Shown piece after piece: positions 1-10,200 of a stretch of 64,000 bases of DNA. Positions within the stretch are counted from its first letter, which is position 1. Each line of letters begins with the position of its first letter. Both the position numbers and the translations under genes were made by a program. Below the pieces are notes generated by a model, which searched no databases, had not been told where the DNA came from, and worked only from the letters and a program-made list of their open reading frames with translations. The stretch is from Aedoeadaptatus coxii. Lineage in GTDB: Bacteria > Bacillota > Clostridia > Tissierellales > Peptoniphilaceae. The stretch lies in NCBI RefSeq assembly GCF_903819215.1, contig NZ_CAIJCT010000010.1. The stretch is one strand, 5' to 3'.

Positions 1-258
1 TTATCGGCTACGATTTTAGGCATCGGCCGCTCCATCGGGGAAACCATGGCGGTGATTATGATTGCAGGCAACCAGCCTATCATTCCTACGGATATCAAAC
101 ACGGCGTGCGTACCATGACGGCGAATATTGTGCTGGAAATGGCCTACGCAAGCGGGGCACACAGAGAAGCGCTAATCGCCACCGGTGTTGTGCTCTTCGT
201 ATTTATCCTGTTCATTAATATGGTATTTAACGTGGCGAAAAGGAGGATGGCATCATGA
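1..258 (+). CDS. pstC: PstC phosphate ABC transporter permease, C-terminal part
   Basis: The gene enters from the left edge in frame 1 and only its last 85 codons are present. It encodes the end of one of the two membrane channels of the high-affinity phosphate importer PstSCAB. The visible part carries the permease EAA-type loop (GRSIGETMAV, about codons 9-18), which contacts the PstB ATPase, followed by a final transmembrane segment and a short basic tail. The stop overlaps the pstA start by 4 nt. The 5' end, pstS and the operon promoter lie outside the window. Identity rests on the loop and the following pstA-pstB-phoU genes. Confidence 0.93.
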   Translation, partial: LSATILGIGRSIGETMAVIMIAGNQPIIPTDIKHGVRTMTANIVLEMAYASGAHREALIATGVVLFVFILFINMVFNVAKRRMAS

Positions 259-1076
259 AAAACCGTTCGCTGGCGGCGAAGGTAATGATTATGGGAAGTG
301 CCTTCGTTACCTTTGCCATACTCGCTATTTTAATCGGCTATATTGTCATTAAAGGCGCTCCTCACTTAACCGCCGAAATGTTTGAGCGAACCTATACCAC
401 TGAAAATGTGTCCATGTTTCCCGCCATTGTTACCACATTGATCGTCGTCGTGCTTTCCCTTATTGTGGCGACGCCCATCGGCATTTTTACGGGATTTTAT
501 TTGGTGGAGTATGCGAAAAAGGGAAGCAAGATCGTTCGACTGATTCGCCTGGCCACGGAGACGCTTTCGGGGATTCCGTCGATTATCTACGGCTTGTTCG
601 GTATGTTGTTTTTTTCTATCGCACTGAAACTCGGCTATTCGATTTTATCCGGTGTGTTTACGTTGGCTATTATGATTCTTCCCCTTATTATCCGTTCTAC
701 GGAAGAATCCCTTCTCGCCGTCCACAGCAGCTTGCGCAGCGGATCGCTGGCTCTCGGCGCCGGCAAATTGCGCACCATTGTACGCGTCGTATTGCCCGTC
801 GCCATGCCCGGCATTTTATCCGGCGTTATTCTCGCCATCGGCCGTTGCGTCGGCGAAACGGCGGCTCTTATGTTTACACTGGGGACGACGACGGATATGC
901 CCACGAGTTTATTATCCAGCGGAAGAACCCTTTCCCTTCATATGTATGTATTGTCTTCCGAGGGGCTCTTTGTCGATCAGGCTTTTGCGACGGGCTTTAT
1001 CCTCATCGTTCTCACTTTAGTAATCAACAGCCTGAGTACGTTTATCGGAATTAGATTATCGGGAGGAACTAAATGA
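255..1076 (+). CDS. pstA: PstA phosphate ABC transporter permease
   Basis: Second membrane subunit of the PstSCAB phosphate importer. The 273-residue product has about six hydrophobic segments, a usual size for the family, and the conserved cytoplasmic loop GRCVGETAALMF near residue 196-207 that docks to the ATPase. The ATG follows an AGGAGG-like site inside the end of pstC and the stop overlaps the pstB ATG by 4 nt, so pstC, pstA and pstB are almost certainly translated from one message. Confidence 0.96.
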   Translation: MKNRSLAAKVMIMGSAFVTFAILAILIGYIVIKGAPHLTAEMFERTYTTENVSMFPAIVTTLIVVVLSLIVATPIGIFTGFYLVEYAKKGSKIVRLIRLATETLSGIPSIIYGLFGMLFFSIALKLGYSILSGVFTLAIMILPLIIRSTEESLLAVHSSLRSGSLALGAGKLRTIVRVVLPVAMPGILSGVILAIGRCVGETAALMFTLGTTTDMPTSLLSSGRTLSLHMYVLSSEGLFVDQAFATGFILIVLTLVINSLSTFIGIRLSGGTK

Positions 1077-1831
1077 ATCGCCCTAAACTATTAGTAAATG
1101 ACGTGAATTTGTGGTACGGAAATTTTCAAGCGCTTAAAAATATTAATTTGGATTTACAAGAAAATGAAATTACCGCTTTTATCGGGCCGTCAGGCTGCGG
1201 AAAATCGACGATGCTGAAATGTTTAAATCGCATGAATGATCTCGTGGAGGATTGTAGCATCGAGGGGAATATGCTTTTAGACGGAGAGGATATTTATGCA
1301 TCGAATTACGACGTTAATTTATTGCGTAAACGTGTGGGCATGGTGTTTCAAAGCCCGAATCCTTTCCCCATGAGTATTTTCGATAATATCGCTTATGGAC
1401 CCAGGACTCACGGCATCAAAGATAAGGAGAAGTTGGAAGAAATCGTGGAGAAGTCATTGAGAGGCGCCGCCATTTGGGACGATGTAAAGGACAAGCTTCA
1501 CCAAAAGGCCACGTCACTTTCAGGCGGTCAGCAACAAAGGGTGTGCATTGCCCGCGCTCTCGCCGTGGAGCCGGAAGTGCTTTTAATGGACGAGCCTACC
1601 TCGGCATTAGATCCCATTTCCACTTTAAAAATCGAAGAGTTGGTACAAGACCTGAAAAAGGCTTATACTATTGTTATGGTAACCCACAATATGCAACAGG
1701 CGGCGAGGGTGTCGGACAAGACGGCCTTTTTCTTAACGGGAGAGGTCATCGAAATGGACGATACAGAAAAAATATTTGCCAATCCGAGAGATTCCAGAAC
1801 TGAAGATTATATTACCGGTCGATTCGGCTAA
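1073..1831 (+). CDS. pstB: PstB phosphate ABC transporter ATPase
   Basis: ATP-binding subunit that powers phosphate import through PstC/PstA. All the nucleotide-binding motifs are intact: Walker A GPSGCGKS at residues 38-45, signature LSGGQQQR, Walker B LLMDEPTSALD and the switch histidine in VTHNM. The 252-residue length is standard. It follows pstA with a 4-nt overlap and is followed after 13 nt by phoU. Expression probably rises in phosphate limitation through the response regulator encoded downstream, although no Pho box is visible because the operon start is outside the window. Confidence 0.97.
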   Translation: MNRPKLLVNDVNLWYGNFQALKNINLDLQENEITAFIGPSGCGKSTMLKCLNRMNDLVEDCSIEGNMLLDGEDIYASNYDVNLLRKRVGMVFQSPNPFPMSIFDNIAYGPRTHGIKDKEKLEEIVEKSLRGAAIWDDVKDKLHQKATSLSGGQQQRVCIARALAVEPEVLLMDEPTSALDPISTLKIEELVQDLKKAYTIVMVTHNMQQAARVSDKTAFFLTGEVIEMDDTEKIFANPRDSRTEDYITGRFG

Positions 1832-1844
1832 AGGGGAGGACAAC

Positions 1845-2516
1845 ATGAGAAAGCAATACGATATGGAGTTGAACGAACTCAATACCAAGCTGGTGGACAT
1901 GGCGGCTTTTGTAGAGCAAGCAATTTCCGATGCCTTAAAGGCGCTCGAAAACCGCGATGAAGAGCTTGCCCTTCGTGTATCGCGAAATGATCGGGAAGTG
2001 GATCGCATGGAACGGGAAATAGAAGATATGTGTTTAATGCTGCTCTTGCGTCAACAACCTGTGGCGGGGGATCTGCGCTTTATTTCCGCAGCCCTTAAAA
2101 TTATTACCGACCTCGAACGGATAGGCGATCAAGCGCAGGATATTTGCGAAATCTCTATGACCATGGATCCTAAGCCCATTGCATCGCCCTTGACACTGAT
2201 TACGGACATGTTTAAAGAATCTTCCGCCATGATTAAAATGGCTGTGGATGCTTATATTACGAAAAATGAAGATCTGGCCAATGAATGTATTCGTCACGAC
2301 GATGTGGTGGACGCTCTTTTCATCGACGCCAGATCGCGCATCATAAAAGAATTACAAGGGGGACATAGCGATCCCGAAGAGCTGATCGACTTGTTGCAAA
2401 TTGCAAAATATTTGGAAAGAGTCGCCGATCATGCTGAAAATATCGGGGAATGGGTCATCTTTTCCCTAACCGGCCACCATAAAGATTACTTGGGCATCGA
2501 AACCTTTGGGGTGTAA
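1845..2516 (+). CDS. phoU: PhoU phosphate signalling regulator
   Basis: Peripheral regulator that links the Pst transporter to the PhoR-type kinase and represses the Pho response when phosphate is plentiful. The 223-residue protein is all-helical with two PhoU repeats (about residues 10-100 and 115-205), each containing the acidic metal-binding pattern, for example LERIGDQAQD and LERVADHAEN. I start it at the ATG at 1845, 13 nt after pstB and behind a GGGGAGG site at 1833-1839. An upstream in-frame ATG inside pstB at 1776 lacks such a site. The stop is followed one base later by the response-regulator gene. Confidence 0.96.
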   Translation: MRKQYDMELNELNTKLVDMAAFVEQAISDALKALENRDEELALRVSRNDREVDRMEREIEDMCLMLLLRQQPVAGDLRFISAALKIITDLERIGDQAQDICEISMTMDPKPIASPLTLITDMFKESSAMIKMAVDAYITKNEDLANECIRHDDVVDALFIDARSRIIKELQGGHSDPEELIDLLQIAKYLERVADHAENIGEWVIFSLTGHHKDYLGIETFGV

Positions 2517-2517
2517 T

Positions 2518-3195
2518 ATGATTTACTGCGTTGAAGACGAAGAAAACATCCGCGATTTGATTATCTATGCCCTAAAGAGTAAATATGAGGATGTTCGCGG
2601 CTTTGAATCCGGCGAGGAGCTTTTTAAGGCTTTAAAGGTGGAATTGCCTGAACTTCTCCTTTTGGATATTATGCTCCCCGGCGAAGACGGCATTCAAATT
2701 TTGGATCGCATTCGTTCCGATAAAACCATGGCGGACATTCCCGTCATTATGCTTACGGCCAAGACGTCGGAGTTGGATAAGATCGTAGGCCTTGACAAGG
2801 GAGCCGACGATTACATTACCAAGCCTTTCAGCGTACTGGAGCTTTTGGCCAGGGTAAAGGCGGTGTTACGCCGCGCAAAGCCGAAGACGGAAGACCTATC
2901 TGTTCTTTCCATCGACGGGGTCGTCATCAATGAAAAAGAGCACACCGTCACCGTCGACGAGGAAGAAATCGCCCTGACCTTTAAGGAATTCGAGTTGCTT
3001 CTCTATCTTTTCCGTAATAAAAACATCGTACTGAACCGGGAAAAAATCATGTCCAACATTTGGGGCTATGATTTTGAAGGAGAGTCGCGAACGGTGGATG
3101 TCCACATTGCTTCCATTCGTCAGAAGTTAAAGGATAAGGCCTACCTTATCGAGACGGTGCGCAATGTAGGTTACAAAGTGGGATATAAACAATGA
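2518..3195 (+). CDS. phoP: OmpR-family response regulator, PhoP/PhoB type
   Basis: DNA-binding response regulator, 225 residues. The receiver domain (about 1-115) has the acidic pocket at E6-D7, phospho-acceptor D50 in LLLLDIML, the threonine in MLTAKT and lysine in TKPF. The C-terminal half (about 130-225) is a winged helix ending in the usual TVRNVGYKV sequence. Its position directly after phoU and overlapping the PhoR-like kinase by 4 nt argues that it controls phosphate-starvation genes. A GGGGTG site at 2508-2513 favours the ATG at 2518 over a TTG at 2506. Here phoPR follows pst rather than preceding it. Confidence 0.92.
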   Translation: MIYCVEDEENIRDLIIYALKSKYEDVRGFESGEELFKALKVELPELLLLDIMLPGEDGIQILDRIRSDKTMADIPVIMLTAKTSELDKIVGLDKGADDYITKPFSVLELLARVKAVLRRAKPKTEDLSVLSIDGVVINEKEHTVTVDEEEIALTFKEFELLLYLFRNKNIVLNREKIMSNIWGYDFEGESRTVDVHIASIRQKLKDKAYLIETVRNVGYKVGYKQ

Positions 3196-4889
3196 ATAAA
3201 ACGGTGCGCCTATTAAGCGTCCTTATTGCCTTTGTGATCGCCTTGGTATTTCAGTTGGCGGCATCGGTGGAGAGTAACCACAGAGAATGGGCTTTAAAAG
3301 AAGAATCTGCGAATAAGTTTATAAATATTCTTCGTGAAGAAGACGTGACCCGGCGCGTCGCTATTTTAAATAATAGTGGCGGACGGGAATATTTGCTTTA
3401 CCTGGACGAGGAGGGCAAGGTTCTTTTCAGCAATTTATCGGCCGAAAAGGAAAATGTCCTTAGAAAAAACCGTGGAACGAGGGGAGTCGACGAATCGTGG
3501 CATGAGGTAAGCGAAAGTTTTTTGGAAAAGGGCTATTTCAGAAAAGTTAATTTCCGCGACGGAAGCTCTCTATTTATCGGGATAAATCAAGAATCGCTGA
3601 CGGCGACGAATTTGCATTTCCTGCCCTACACTCTTTTACTTACGATGATCGCCGCCACTTCCCTTTATCATCTTTGGCAATATGCGACCTATCGGGATAG
3701 AAGTCAAATTAAACAGCTTTTTAGGCAATTCAGGCATTACGTCATAGACCACCATTATCAAATGGCGTTACCTCCTCAATTGTTGGATTACGAGGCTATT
3801 TTAATCGACGAATCCTCCCGTTTGCGTCATCGTTTGGGGAGTTTGGAATCGCAACTTCAAGGCTTAAACGATATGATTGGCAATATGACCGAAGGTGTCA
3901 TTCTCGTCGGCGACGATGAGAAGATTATTACCATTAACGATGCGGCGGTCAAACTTTTAAACGGCTCCATTCACAGCCAATACATTAATAAGGATTTCGA
4001 CAAACTCTGCGGTAGCGGGGATTTCAACGAGGCCTTTCACCATATTTTTGCCGGGCAAAAAAAAGAAATTCGCAAATTCGAAATGGAAGGCTTTATTATT
4101 AAATGCTTTTTTGATCCCGTGTTTAACGGAAGCGGCGGCCTTTACGGCATGTTGCTTCTTTTAATCGACGAAACCCAACAAAGTTTGGCGGAGCGCAGCA
4201 GAAGGGAGTTTACATCCAATGTGACCCACGAATTAAAGACGCCTTTAACTTCCATTAGCGGTTACGCGGAACTTCTTCGTTCGGGTATGGTGAAGGAAGA
4301 AGATCGGGATCGCTTTTTGGATATTATTCTGAAAGAATCAGATAATTTATTCCGCTTGATCGACACGGTCATATCCTTTTCCAGATTAGAGGAAAAGAAC
4401 AGGGCGGAAGAATATCGCACGGTGGACATCGAGGGGCTTCTCGCTGAGATTATTGCGCATTTTGCCCCGGAGATTAAGCATAAAGAACTGCACGTCGACT
4501 TGAAACCAGGGAAGGATAACAGGCTGTATACTCATCCTGTTTTGATGAAAGAGCTGTTAACCAATCTCGTCGACAATGCCATTGCCTACAATGTAGAAGG
4601 TGGATCCGTTACCATCACCATCAACGACGGGGACGAAAATGATTTTATTCTCACCATTGAAGATACGGGCATCGGTATTTCCTACGACGATCAAAGGCGA
4701 ATCTTTGAGCGTTTTTACATGGTGGACAAATCCAGATCCTACAACGAAAAATCCACGGGGCTCGGCCTCGCCATCGTCAAACATAATGTGGAAAATTTAA
4801 AAGGCACCATCGATTTAAAATCCCAATTAAATCACGGCTCCGTGTTCACCCTCCGTTTTCCGAAAAGCGGTACAGTTTCCACACATTAA
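3192..4889 (+). CDS. phoR: PhoR-type sensor histidine kinase
   Basis: Membrane histidine kinase of 565 residues, partner of the preceding response regulator. It has a transmembrane segment near 7-25, an extracytoplasmic region to about 145, a second membrane segment near 146-163, a PAS-like region about 225-330, the phospho-accepting H346 in VTHELKTPL, and a complete ATPase domain with N box LVDNAIAYN, G1 EDTGIGI and G2 STGLGLA. The layout matches PhoR, which normally reads Pst/PhoU status rather than phosphate directly. The gene overlaps the regulator by 4 nt. Nothing in the sequence looks damaged. Confidence 0.92.
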   Translation: MNKTVRLLSVLIAFVIALVFQLAASVESNHREWALKEESANKFINILREEDVTRRVAILNNSGGREYLLYLDEEGKVLFSNLSAEKENVLRKNRGTRGVDESWHEVSESFLEKGYFRKVNFRDGSSLFIGINQESLTATNLHFLPYTLLLTMIAATSLYHLWQYATYRDRSQIKQLFRQFRHYVIDHHYQMALPPQLLDYEAILIDESSRLRHRLGSLESQLQGLNDMIGNMTEGVILVGDDEKIITINDAAVKLLNGSIHSQYINKDFDKLCGSGDFNEAFHHIFAGQKKEIRKFEMEGFIIKCFFDPVFNGSGGLYGMLLLLIDETQQSLAERSRREFTSNVTHELKTPLTSISGYAELLRSGMVKEEDRDRFLDIILKESDNLFRLIDTVISFSRLEEKNRAEEYRTVDIEGLLAEIIAHFAPEIKHKELHVDLKPGKDNRLYTHPVLMKELLTNLVDNAIAYNVEGGSVTITINDGDENDFILTIEDTGIGISYDDQRRIFERFYMVDKSRSYNEKSTGLGLAIVKHNVENLKGTIDLKSQLNHGSVFTLRFPKSGTVSTH

Positions 4890-4914
4890 TTTCACGAAGA
4901 AATTATAGTATAAT
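4886..4914 (+). promoter_or_regulatory. Probable promoter of the second two-component operon
   Basis: A perfect TATAAT lies at 4909-4914, 20 nt upstream of the next start codon, in the 44-nt gap after phoR. The match at the -35 position (TTAATT at 4886-4891, 17-nt spacer) is poor. It would allow the following operon to be transcribed separately from the pst-pho operon. No terminator hairpin is seen in the gap, so read-through from phoR is also possible. Confidence 0.5.
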
Positions 4915-4933
4915 AGGGATACTGGAGGTGACT

Positions 4934-5611
4934 ATGTATAAAATTTTAGTCGTCGATGACGAGGCGAAAATTCGCGAAGTCATTCGAACCTACGCCGAAT
5001 TTGAAGGCTACGAGGTTATCGAAGCGGTAGACGGTATGGAAGCTGTGGAAATTTGCCACGACGAAGATTTCGACGTCATCGTCATGGACATTATGATGCC
5101 CCGTCTCGACGGTTTCAGCGCCTATAAAGAAATAAAGAAAGAAAAAGACATCCCCGTGTTAATGTTAAGTGCCAGGGGAGAGGAATACGATAAGCTCTAC
5201 GGCTTTGAAATCGGCATCGACGATTACGTCGTGAAGCCATTTTCACCTAAAGAACTTATGGCCCGCCTATCGGTGATCATTAAGCGCCATCAACACGTGC
5301 GGGAAAATCATTTACTGGAGTTCGACGGCCTCGCCATCGATTTAGACGGCAGGGAAGTTTACGTCGATCACAAACCTGTGGAAATGACGCCGAAGGAATT
5401 TGATCTCCTCGTGTTTATCGCCGAAAATCAAAACATCGCCTTGAGCCGCGAAAAGCTCTTGAACAAAGTATGGGGCTACGATTTTTACGGCGACGATCGC
5501 ACGGTGGATACGCACATTAAAATGCTTCGAAACAGCATCGAGCCTTACAGAGATTACATCGTCACCGTACGGGGAGTAGGCTATAAATTTGTCGGAGAAA
5601 GCGGTAAATAG
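4934..5611 (+). CDS. OmpR-family response regulator
   Basis: A second OmpR-type response regulator of 225 residues. The receiver domain has D8/D9, phospho-acceptor D52 in VIVMDIMMP and the lysine in VKPF, followed by a winged-helix DNA-binding domain (about 128-225) ending in TVRGVGYKF. The ATG at 4934 lies 4 nt behind GGAGGT (4924-4929); a GTG at 4928 would overlap that site and is rejected. The target genes are unknown. It is adjacent to the phosphate genes but has its own promoter-like TATAAT, so a role in phosphate control is not implied. Confidence 0.9.
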   Translation: MYKILVVDDEAKIREVIRTYAEFEGYEVIEAVDGMEAVEICHDEDFDVIVMDIMMPRLDGFSAYKEIKKEKDIPVLMLSARGEEYDKLYGFEIGIDDYVVKPFSPKELMARLSVIIKRHQHVRENHLLEFDGLAIDLDGREVYVDHKPVEMTPKEFDLLVFIAENQNIALSREKLLNKVWGYDFYGDDRTVDTHIKMLRNSIEPYRDYIVTVRGVGYKFVGESGK

Positions 5612-7041
5612 TGAAACGGCATAATATCGTGGATCAAAAGAGCATAAGGGTAAAATTTTGGCTGTACTTTTCAGGTATGGCCATCTTTATATTGATTCTT
5701 CTCTGGCTCTTGCAGATCGTCTTCATTAATTCCTTTTACGAATCCATGAAAATTCGCGATACGGAAACGGTGGGGCGCGCCGTCACGCGGCAATTCGGGA
5801 AAAAAGATTTCGAGGAAACCCTTCTTCGCTACAGCTTTGAAAAGAATTTGAGCCTTCAGGTTTACAACGATCAGGGCGGGCTCGTGTTTCCCTTAAATCC
5901 ATTGGATTATATTTACAGGCCCATGTTGTCGAAGGATGATTTTTTCACTTATTTTCTTCCCCTTTTAAAGGAGAATAAGACGGAAGAAACCTATGTGGCG
6001 GATTATAAATATGAGGATTCCTCCTCCATTCTCTACGTTTCCTATTTGGGAGAGCAAGCAGGGGAGAGATTTTTCCTCGCCGTTTCGGCCAATGTGGATC
6101 CGGTAGATTCCACTGTGGACATTTTAAAAAATCAGTTGATTATCGTAAGTTTTATTTCGATTTTACTCGCCTTTATTATTTCTTATTACCTTAGCTCCCG
6201 TCTCGCCAAGCCTTTATCGGACATGGCCATGACGGCGCGAACTTTGGGGCAGGGCGATTTCTCCGTGCAATTTAAAGAGCAGGAGTATACGGAGATCAAC
6301 GATTTGGCGAAGACCCTGAACTACGCGACAGGCGAGCTGACCGACGCTCTGGAAATGCGGAAAGATCTTATCGCCAATGTCAGTCACGATTTTAAGACGC
6401 CTTTAACGGTTATTAAATCTTATGGCGAAATGATTCGCGATATTTCCGGCGACAATAAAGAACTTAGGGAAAAACACACCCAAACGATTTTGGAAGAGGT
6501 GGATTATCTGACGAATTTCGTCAACGATCTTCTGGATCTTTCCCGAGTGGAAAGCGGACTGGGAACCTTGAGCCTTACCGATGTTAATTTAAGAGAACTT
6601 ACGGAAGAAGTATTGGCTCGTTTTAAAAATTTGAAGGAGAAAGGTTACGTCTTCCGAATTCACGGCGACGGCATCATGGTATGCGACAGTAATAAAATTC
6701 GCCAAGTCATTTATAATTTCATTAGCAATGGCATCAATTATTCCCAAAATAAGAAAGAAATCGACATTTACATTATTTCAGAGGGTCATTTGATCAGCTA
6801 CTGCGTAAGAGATTACGGCAAGGGCATTCCAAAAGAGGATCAAGACTCCATTTGGGAGCGCTTTTACCGCGGACGAGATCACCACGAGCGTCAAATGGTC
6901 GGTACGGGCTTGGGACTGTTTATCTGCAAAAATATTTTGGAACTACACGGCTTCCGTTACGGTGTAAAATCGGCTGTAGGTGTAGGGAGCACCTTTTATT
7001 TTCAAGGACCTCTCGGTAAAAATGAAAAAGGGGAGGCATAA
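5611..7041 (+). CDS. Sensor histidine kinase with HAMP domain
   Basis: Histidine kinase of 476 residues, partner of the regulator just upstream, with which it shares one base. It has membrane segments near residues 17-37 and 172-192 flanking an extracytoplasmic sensor, a HAMP linker (about 193-245), H259 in NVSHDFKTPL, and the ATPase motifs N box VIYNFISNGINYS, G1 RDYGKGI and G2 GTGLGLFI. The start codon is GTG at 5611. The stimulus is not deducible. The product overlaps the region in which the next small gene would initiate, so the three genes probably form one operon. Confidence 0.9.
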   Translation: MKRHNIVDQKSIRVKFWLYFSGMAIFILILLWLLQIVFINSFYESMKIRDTETVGRAVTRQFGKKDFEETLLRYSFEKNLSLQVYNDQGGLVFPLNPLDYIYRPMLSKDDFFTYFLPLLKENKTEETYVADYKYEDSSSILYVSYLGEQAGERFFLAVSANVDPVDSTVDILKNQLIIVSFISILLAFIISYYLSSRLAKPLSDMAMTARTLGQGDFSVQFKEQEYTEINDLAKTLNYATGELTDALEMRKDLIANVSHDFKTPLTVIKSYGEMIRDISGDNKELREKHTQTILEEVDYLTNFVNDLLDLSRVESGLGTLSLTDVNLRELTEEVLARFKNLKEKGYVFRIHGDGIMVCDSNKIRQVIYNFISNGINYSQNKKEIDIYIISEGHLISYCVRDYGKGIPKEDQDSIWERFYRGRDHHERQMVGTGLGLFICKNILELHGFRYGVKSAVGVGSTFYFQGPLGKNEKGEA

Positions 7042-7042
7042 G

Positions 7043-7234
7043 ATGAGGAGAAATCAATTTGGAATACTGGCGCTGATACAGTTATTTGTGGCTATTCTCG
7101 CCGGCGATATTCTCGTGAAACAATTCTTTTTTAATCGTGATGTTAACATGAACGCTTTCTTTGCCGCCGTGGCGCTGATCATTGCCTTAGTGAGCAGCTA
7201 TCGATCCTACAAAAAATACAAAGAAATGAAGTAA
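7043..7234 (+). CDS. Small two-span membrane protein, unknown function
   Basis: A 63-residue protein with two hydrophobic stretches (about residues 8-28 and 38-56) and a short basic, lysine-rich tail. I chose the ATG at 7043, 8 nt behind a strong GGGGAGG site at 7028-7034; an ATG at 7022 in the same frame overlaps that site. It directly follows the kinase gene and ends just before a terminator, so it is the last gene of the two-component operon and could be an accessory or target of that system. I do not recognise a family. Confidence 0.75.
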   Translation: MRRNQFGILALIQLFVAILAGDILVKQFFFNRDVNMNAFFAAVALIIALVSSYRSYKKYKEMK

Positions 7235-7237
7235 ATC

Positions 7238-7270
7238 AAAAAGCGACCGAGTTTAACTCAGTCGCTTTTA
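7238..7270. terminator. Bidirectional Rho-independent terminator
   Basis: An inverted repeat from 7242 to 7266 (AGCGACCGAG paired with CTCAGTCGCT, one mismatch) is flanked by A-rich and T-rich runs. It sits between the convergent two-component operon and the pyruvate carboxylase gene and would terminate both. Confidence 0.88.
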
Positions 7271-7282
7271 TAATGGATTGAT

Positions 7283-10200
7283 TTAATCTTCGCCTTCCAG
7301 TTCGATTAAAAGTTGGCCGCTTTCGATACTGTCGCCTTCTTTAACGGAGATATGTGCGATGACGCCGTCGCGAGGCGAAATAACATTGGTTTCCATCTTC
7401 ATGGCTTCGAGAACCATAAGAGGTTGCGATTCCTTTACTTTATCGCCTACGGCAACACTGATCTTTGCCACAGTACCGGGAATGGAAGCGCCGACTTGAT
7501 TCGGATTGCTTTCATCCGCCATTAAAGTATCGCTTACGCCGGCGGTAACCATGGGGCGCGTGTGGTCTTCGATGTCCACGCTACGTCTGGAGCCGTTGAT
7601 TTCGAAAGTAACGGTGCGTTTGCCGTCGTCTTTTAAACGTCCAATTTCGACGAGGGTGACGATCATCTTTTGACCTTCATCTACGGAAATTTCAGCGGTT
7701 TCGCCTTCTTGCAAGCCGTGGAAGAAAACGTCGCTGCCCATGCGCCATAATTGATCGTATTTAGTAAAGTTCGTAACGTACTCTTCAAATACTTTCGGGT
7801 AAAGGGAATAGCTGGTGACGTCGCGATCGCTGGGCTCGTGATCCATAATGGTGCGTAAATAATTTTTATCCGCTTCGTAATCTTCGGGATCTAAAAGTTT
7901 ACCCGGGCGAACCGTAATGGGTTTTTCGTCTTTTAATACGATTTTTTGGAGTTTTTCCGGGAAGCCGCCATATGGTTGACCCATCATACCTTTAAAGTAG
8001 GTGACGACGGAATCCGGATAGTCGAGGTTGGCGCCTTTTTCGTAAATATTTTCAGGCGTTAAGTCATTTTGTACCATGAAAATGGACATGTCGCCGACCA
8101 TTTTAGAGGAAGGCGTTACTTTAATAATATCGCCGACCATTTGGTTGACATCTTTGTACATTTCCTTAACTTCTTTAAATTTATGACCCAAACCGAAACT
8201 TTCTACTTGAGGTTTCAAGTTGGAGTATTGGCCGCCGGGAATTTCGTATTTGTAAATTTCGGTAGTGCCGCTCTTTAAGTCGGATTCGAAATTTTCGTAA
8301 ACCGGGCGAACAGCAGCCCAATAAGCAGAAATGCGGTCGATGGCGTCGAGATCGATTCTCGTGGAACGGGAGGTATTTTCAAGTGCCGCCACGACGGAGT
8401 TAAGTGCCGGTTGAGAGGTAAGCCCGCTCATGGAGTTAATGGCCGTATCGGCAATGTCGACGCCGGCTTCGGCTGCCATTAAAACGGTAGCGACGCCGTT
8501 TCCGGTGGTGTCGTGGGTGTGCAGATGAATAGGAATGGAGATTTCGTTTTTAAGGGCTTTGACGAGTTTGTGGGCGGCGTAGGGTTTTAAGAGACCGCTC
8601 ATGTCCTTGATGCCGATAATATGGCAACCGACTTTTTCCAAATCTTTAGCCAAGTTTACATAGTATTCCAGAGTATATTTGTCTCGTGTTTCGTCGAGAA
8701 TATCGCCGGTGTAGCACATGGTGCCTTCTGCAATTTTTCCGTTGGCGATGGTTTCTTCAATGGCGAGACGCATGCCTTCGATCCAGTTGAGGGAGTCGAA
8801 AATACGGAAAATATCGATGCCGCCTTCAGACGATTCTTTAATGAACTTCTTAACGACATTGTCGGGATAGTTTTTGTAGCCGACGGTGTTATTGCCGCGA
8901 ACGAGCATTTGCATTAAAAGATTGGGCATGGCTTTGCGAAGAACGTCCAGACGATGCCAGGGGTCTTCGTGTAGGAATCGATAGGCTACATCGAATGTAG
9001 CGCCGCCCCACATTTCCATACTGAAAATATCGCGGATATTGTAGTTCATGGATTTGGCGACTTTTAAAAGGTCGACTGTACGCATACGCGTCGCCATTAA
9101 GGATTGATGAGCGTCGCGCATGGTGGTGTCCGTTAAAAGTAAGCGATCTTGATCTAAAATCCATTGGGAAAGTTTTTTAGCTCCCAACTCGTCGAATATT
9201 TGCTTGGATCCCTTAAAAGGCTCTTCCTTATAAGGGGGCACGACGGGAACGTCAAAAGCTTTTTTGCGGGAGGTATTATCGTTGACGACGATGTTTCCAA
9301 TATGTTCCATGACGCGGAGCTCTCTGTCGGTGGAGGTGCTGATATCGAAAAGTTCGGGATGTTCGGCGATGAAGCCCGTGTCGCAAATACCTTCTCTAAA
9401 TTCTTTTGTATTGAGTACATTTAAGAGGAAGCCGATATTGGTTTTTACGCCGCCTACTTTGATTTCTCTTAGGGAGCGAATGGCCTTGTTTACCGTGTCG
9501 CTCCAAGTACGGCCTTGAGTGATGACCTTCACGAGAAGGGAATCGTAATAAGGACTGATAACGGCACCTTGGAAGCCGTTGCCGCCGTCGAGACGAACGC
9601 CAAATCCGGAGGACGAACGATAAAGGGTAATTTGCCCTGTATCCGGAGCAAAGTTATTGAGCGGGTCTTCGGTAGTGACGCGGCATTGAATGGAAAATCC
9701 GCGGGGCACGATGGAATCCTGAGAGGGAATGTTAATAGGCTCGTCGGACAATGCATAGCCTTGTGCGATTTGGATTTGAGCTTGAATAATATCGATGCCC
9801 GTTACCATTTCCGTAACCGTATGCTCTACTTGAATACGGGGGTTGACCTCGATAAAGTAGTGATTGCCGGAGCTGTCCACTAAGAATTCAACAGTACCTG
9901 CGGAACGATAGCCCAGGTTTTTCGTAATTTTCAAAGCGTCGTTGCAAATGTCTTCGCGAATTTTTTTGTCCACTGCGAAAGCGGGCGTAAATTCGACGAC
10001 CTTTTGGTGGCGGCGTTGAATGGAGCAGTCCCGTTCGTGAAGGTGGACTACATTGCCGTATAAGTCGCCGAGAACTTGTACTTCGATATGTTTCGGGCGA
10101 TCCAAATATTTTTCGATAAACATGGAATCATTGCCGAAAGCTTTTTTAGCTTCACTCTTAGCGGAGTGGAATTGATCTAAAAGTTCTTCCTCGCTGTAAA

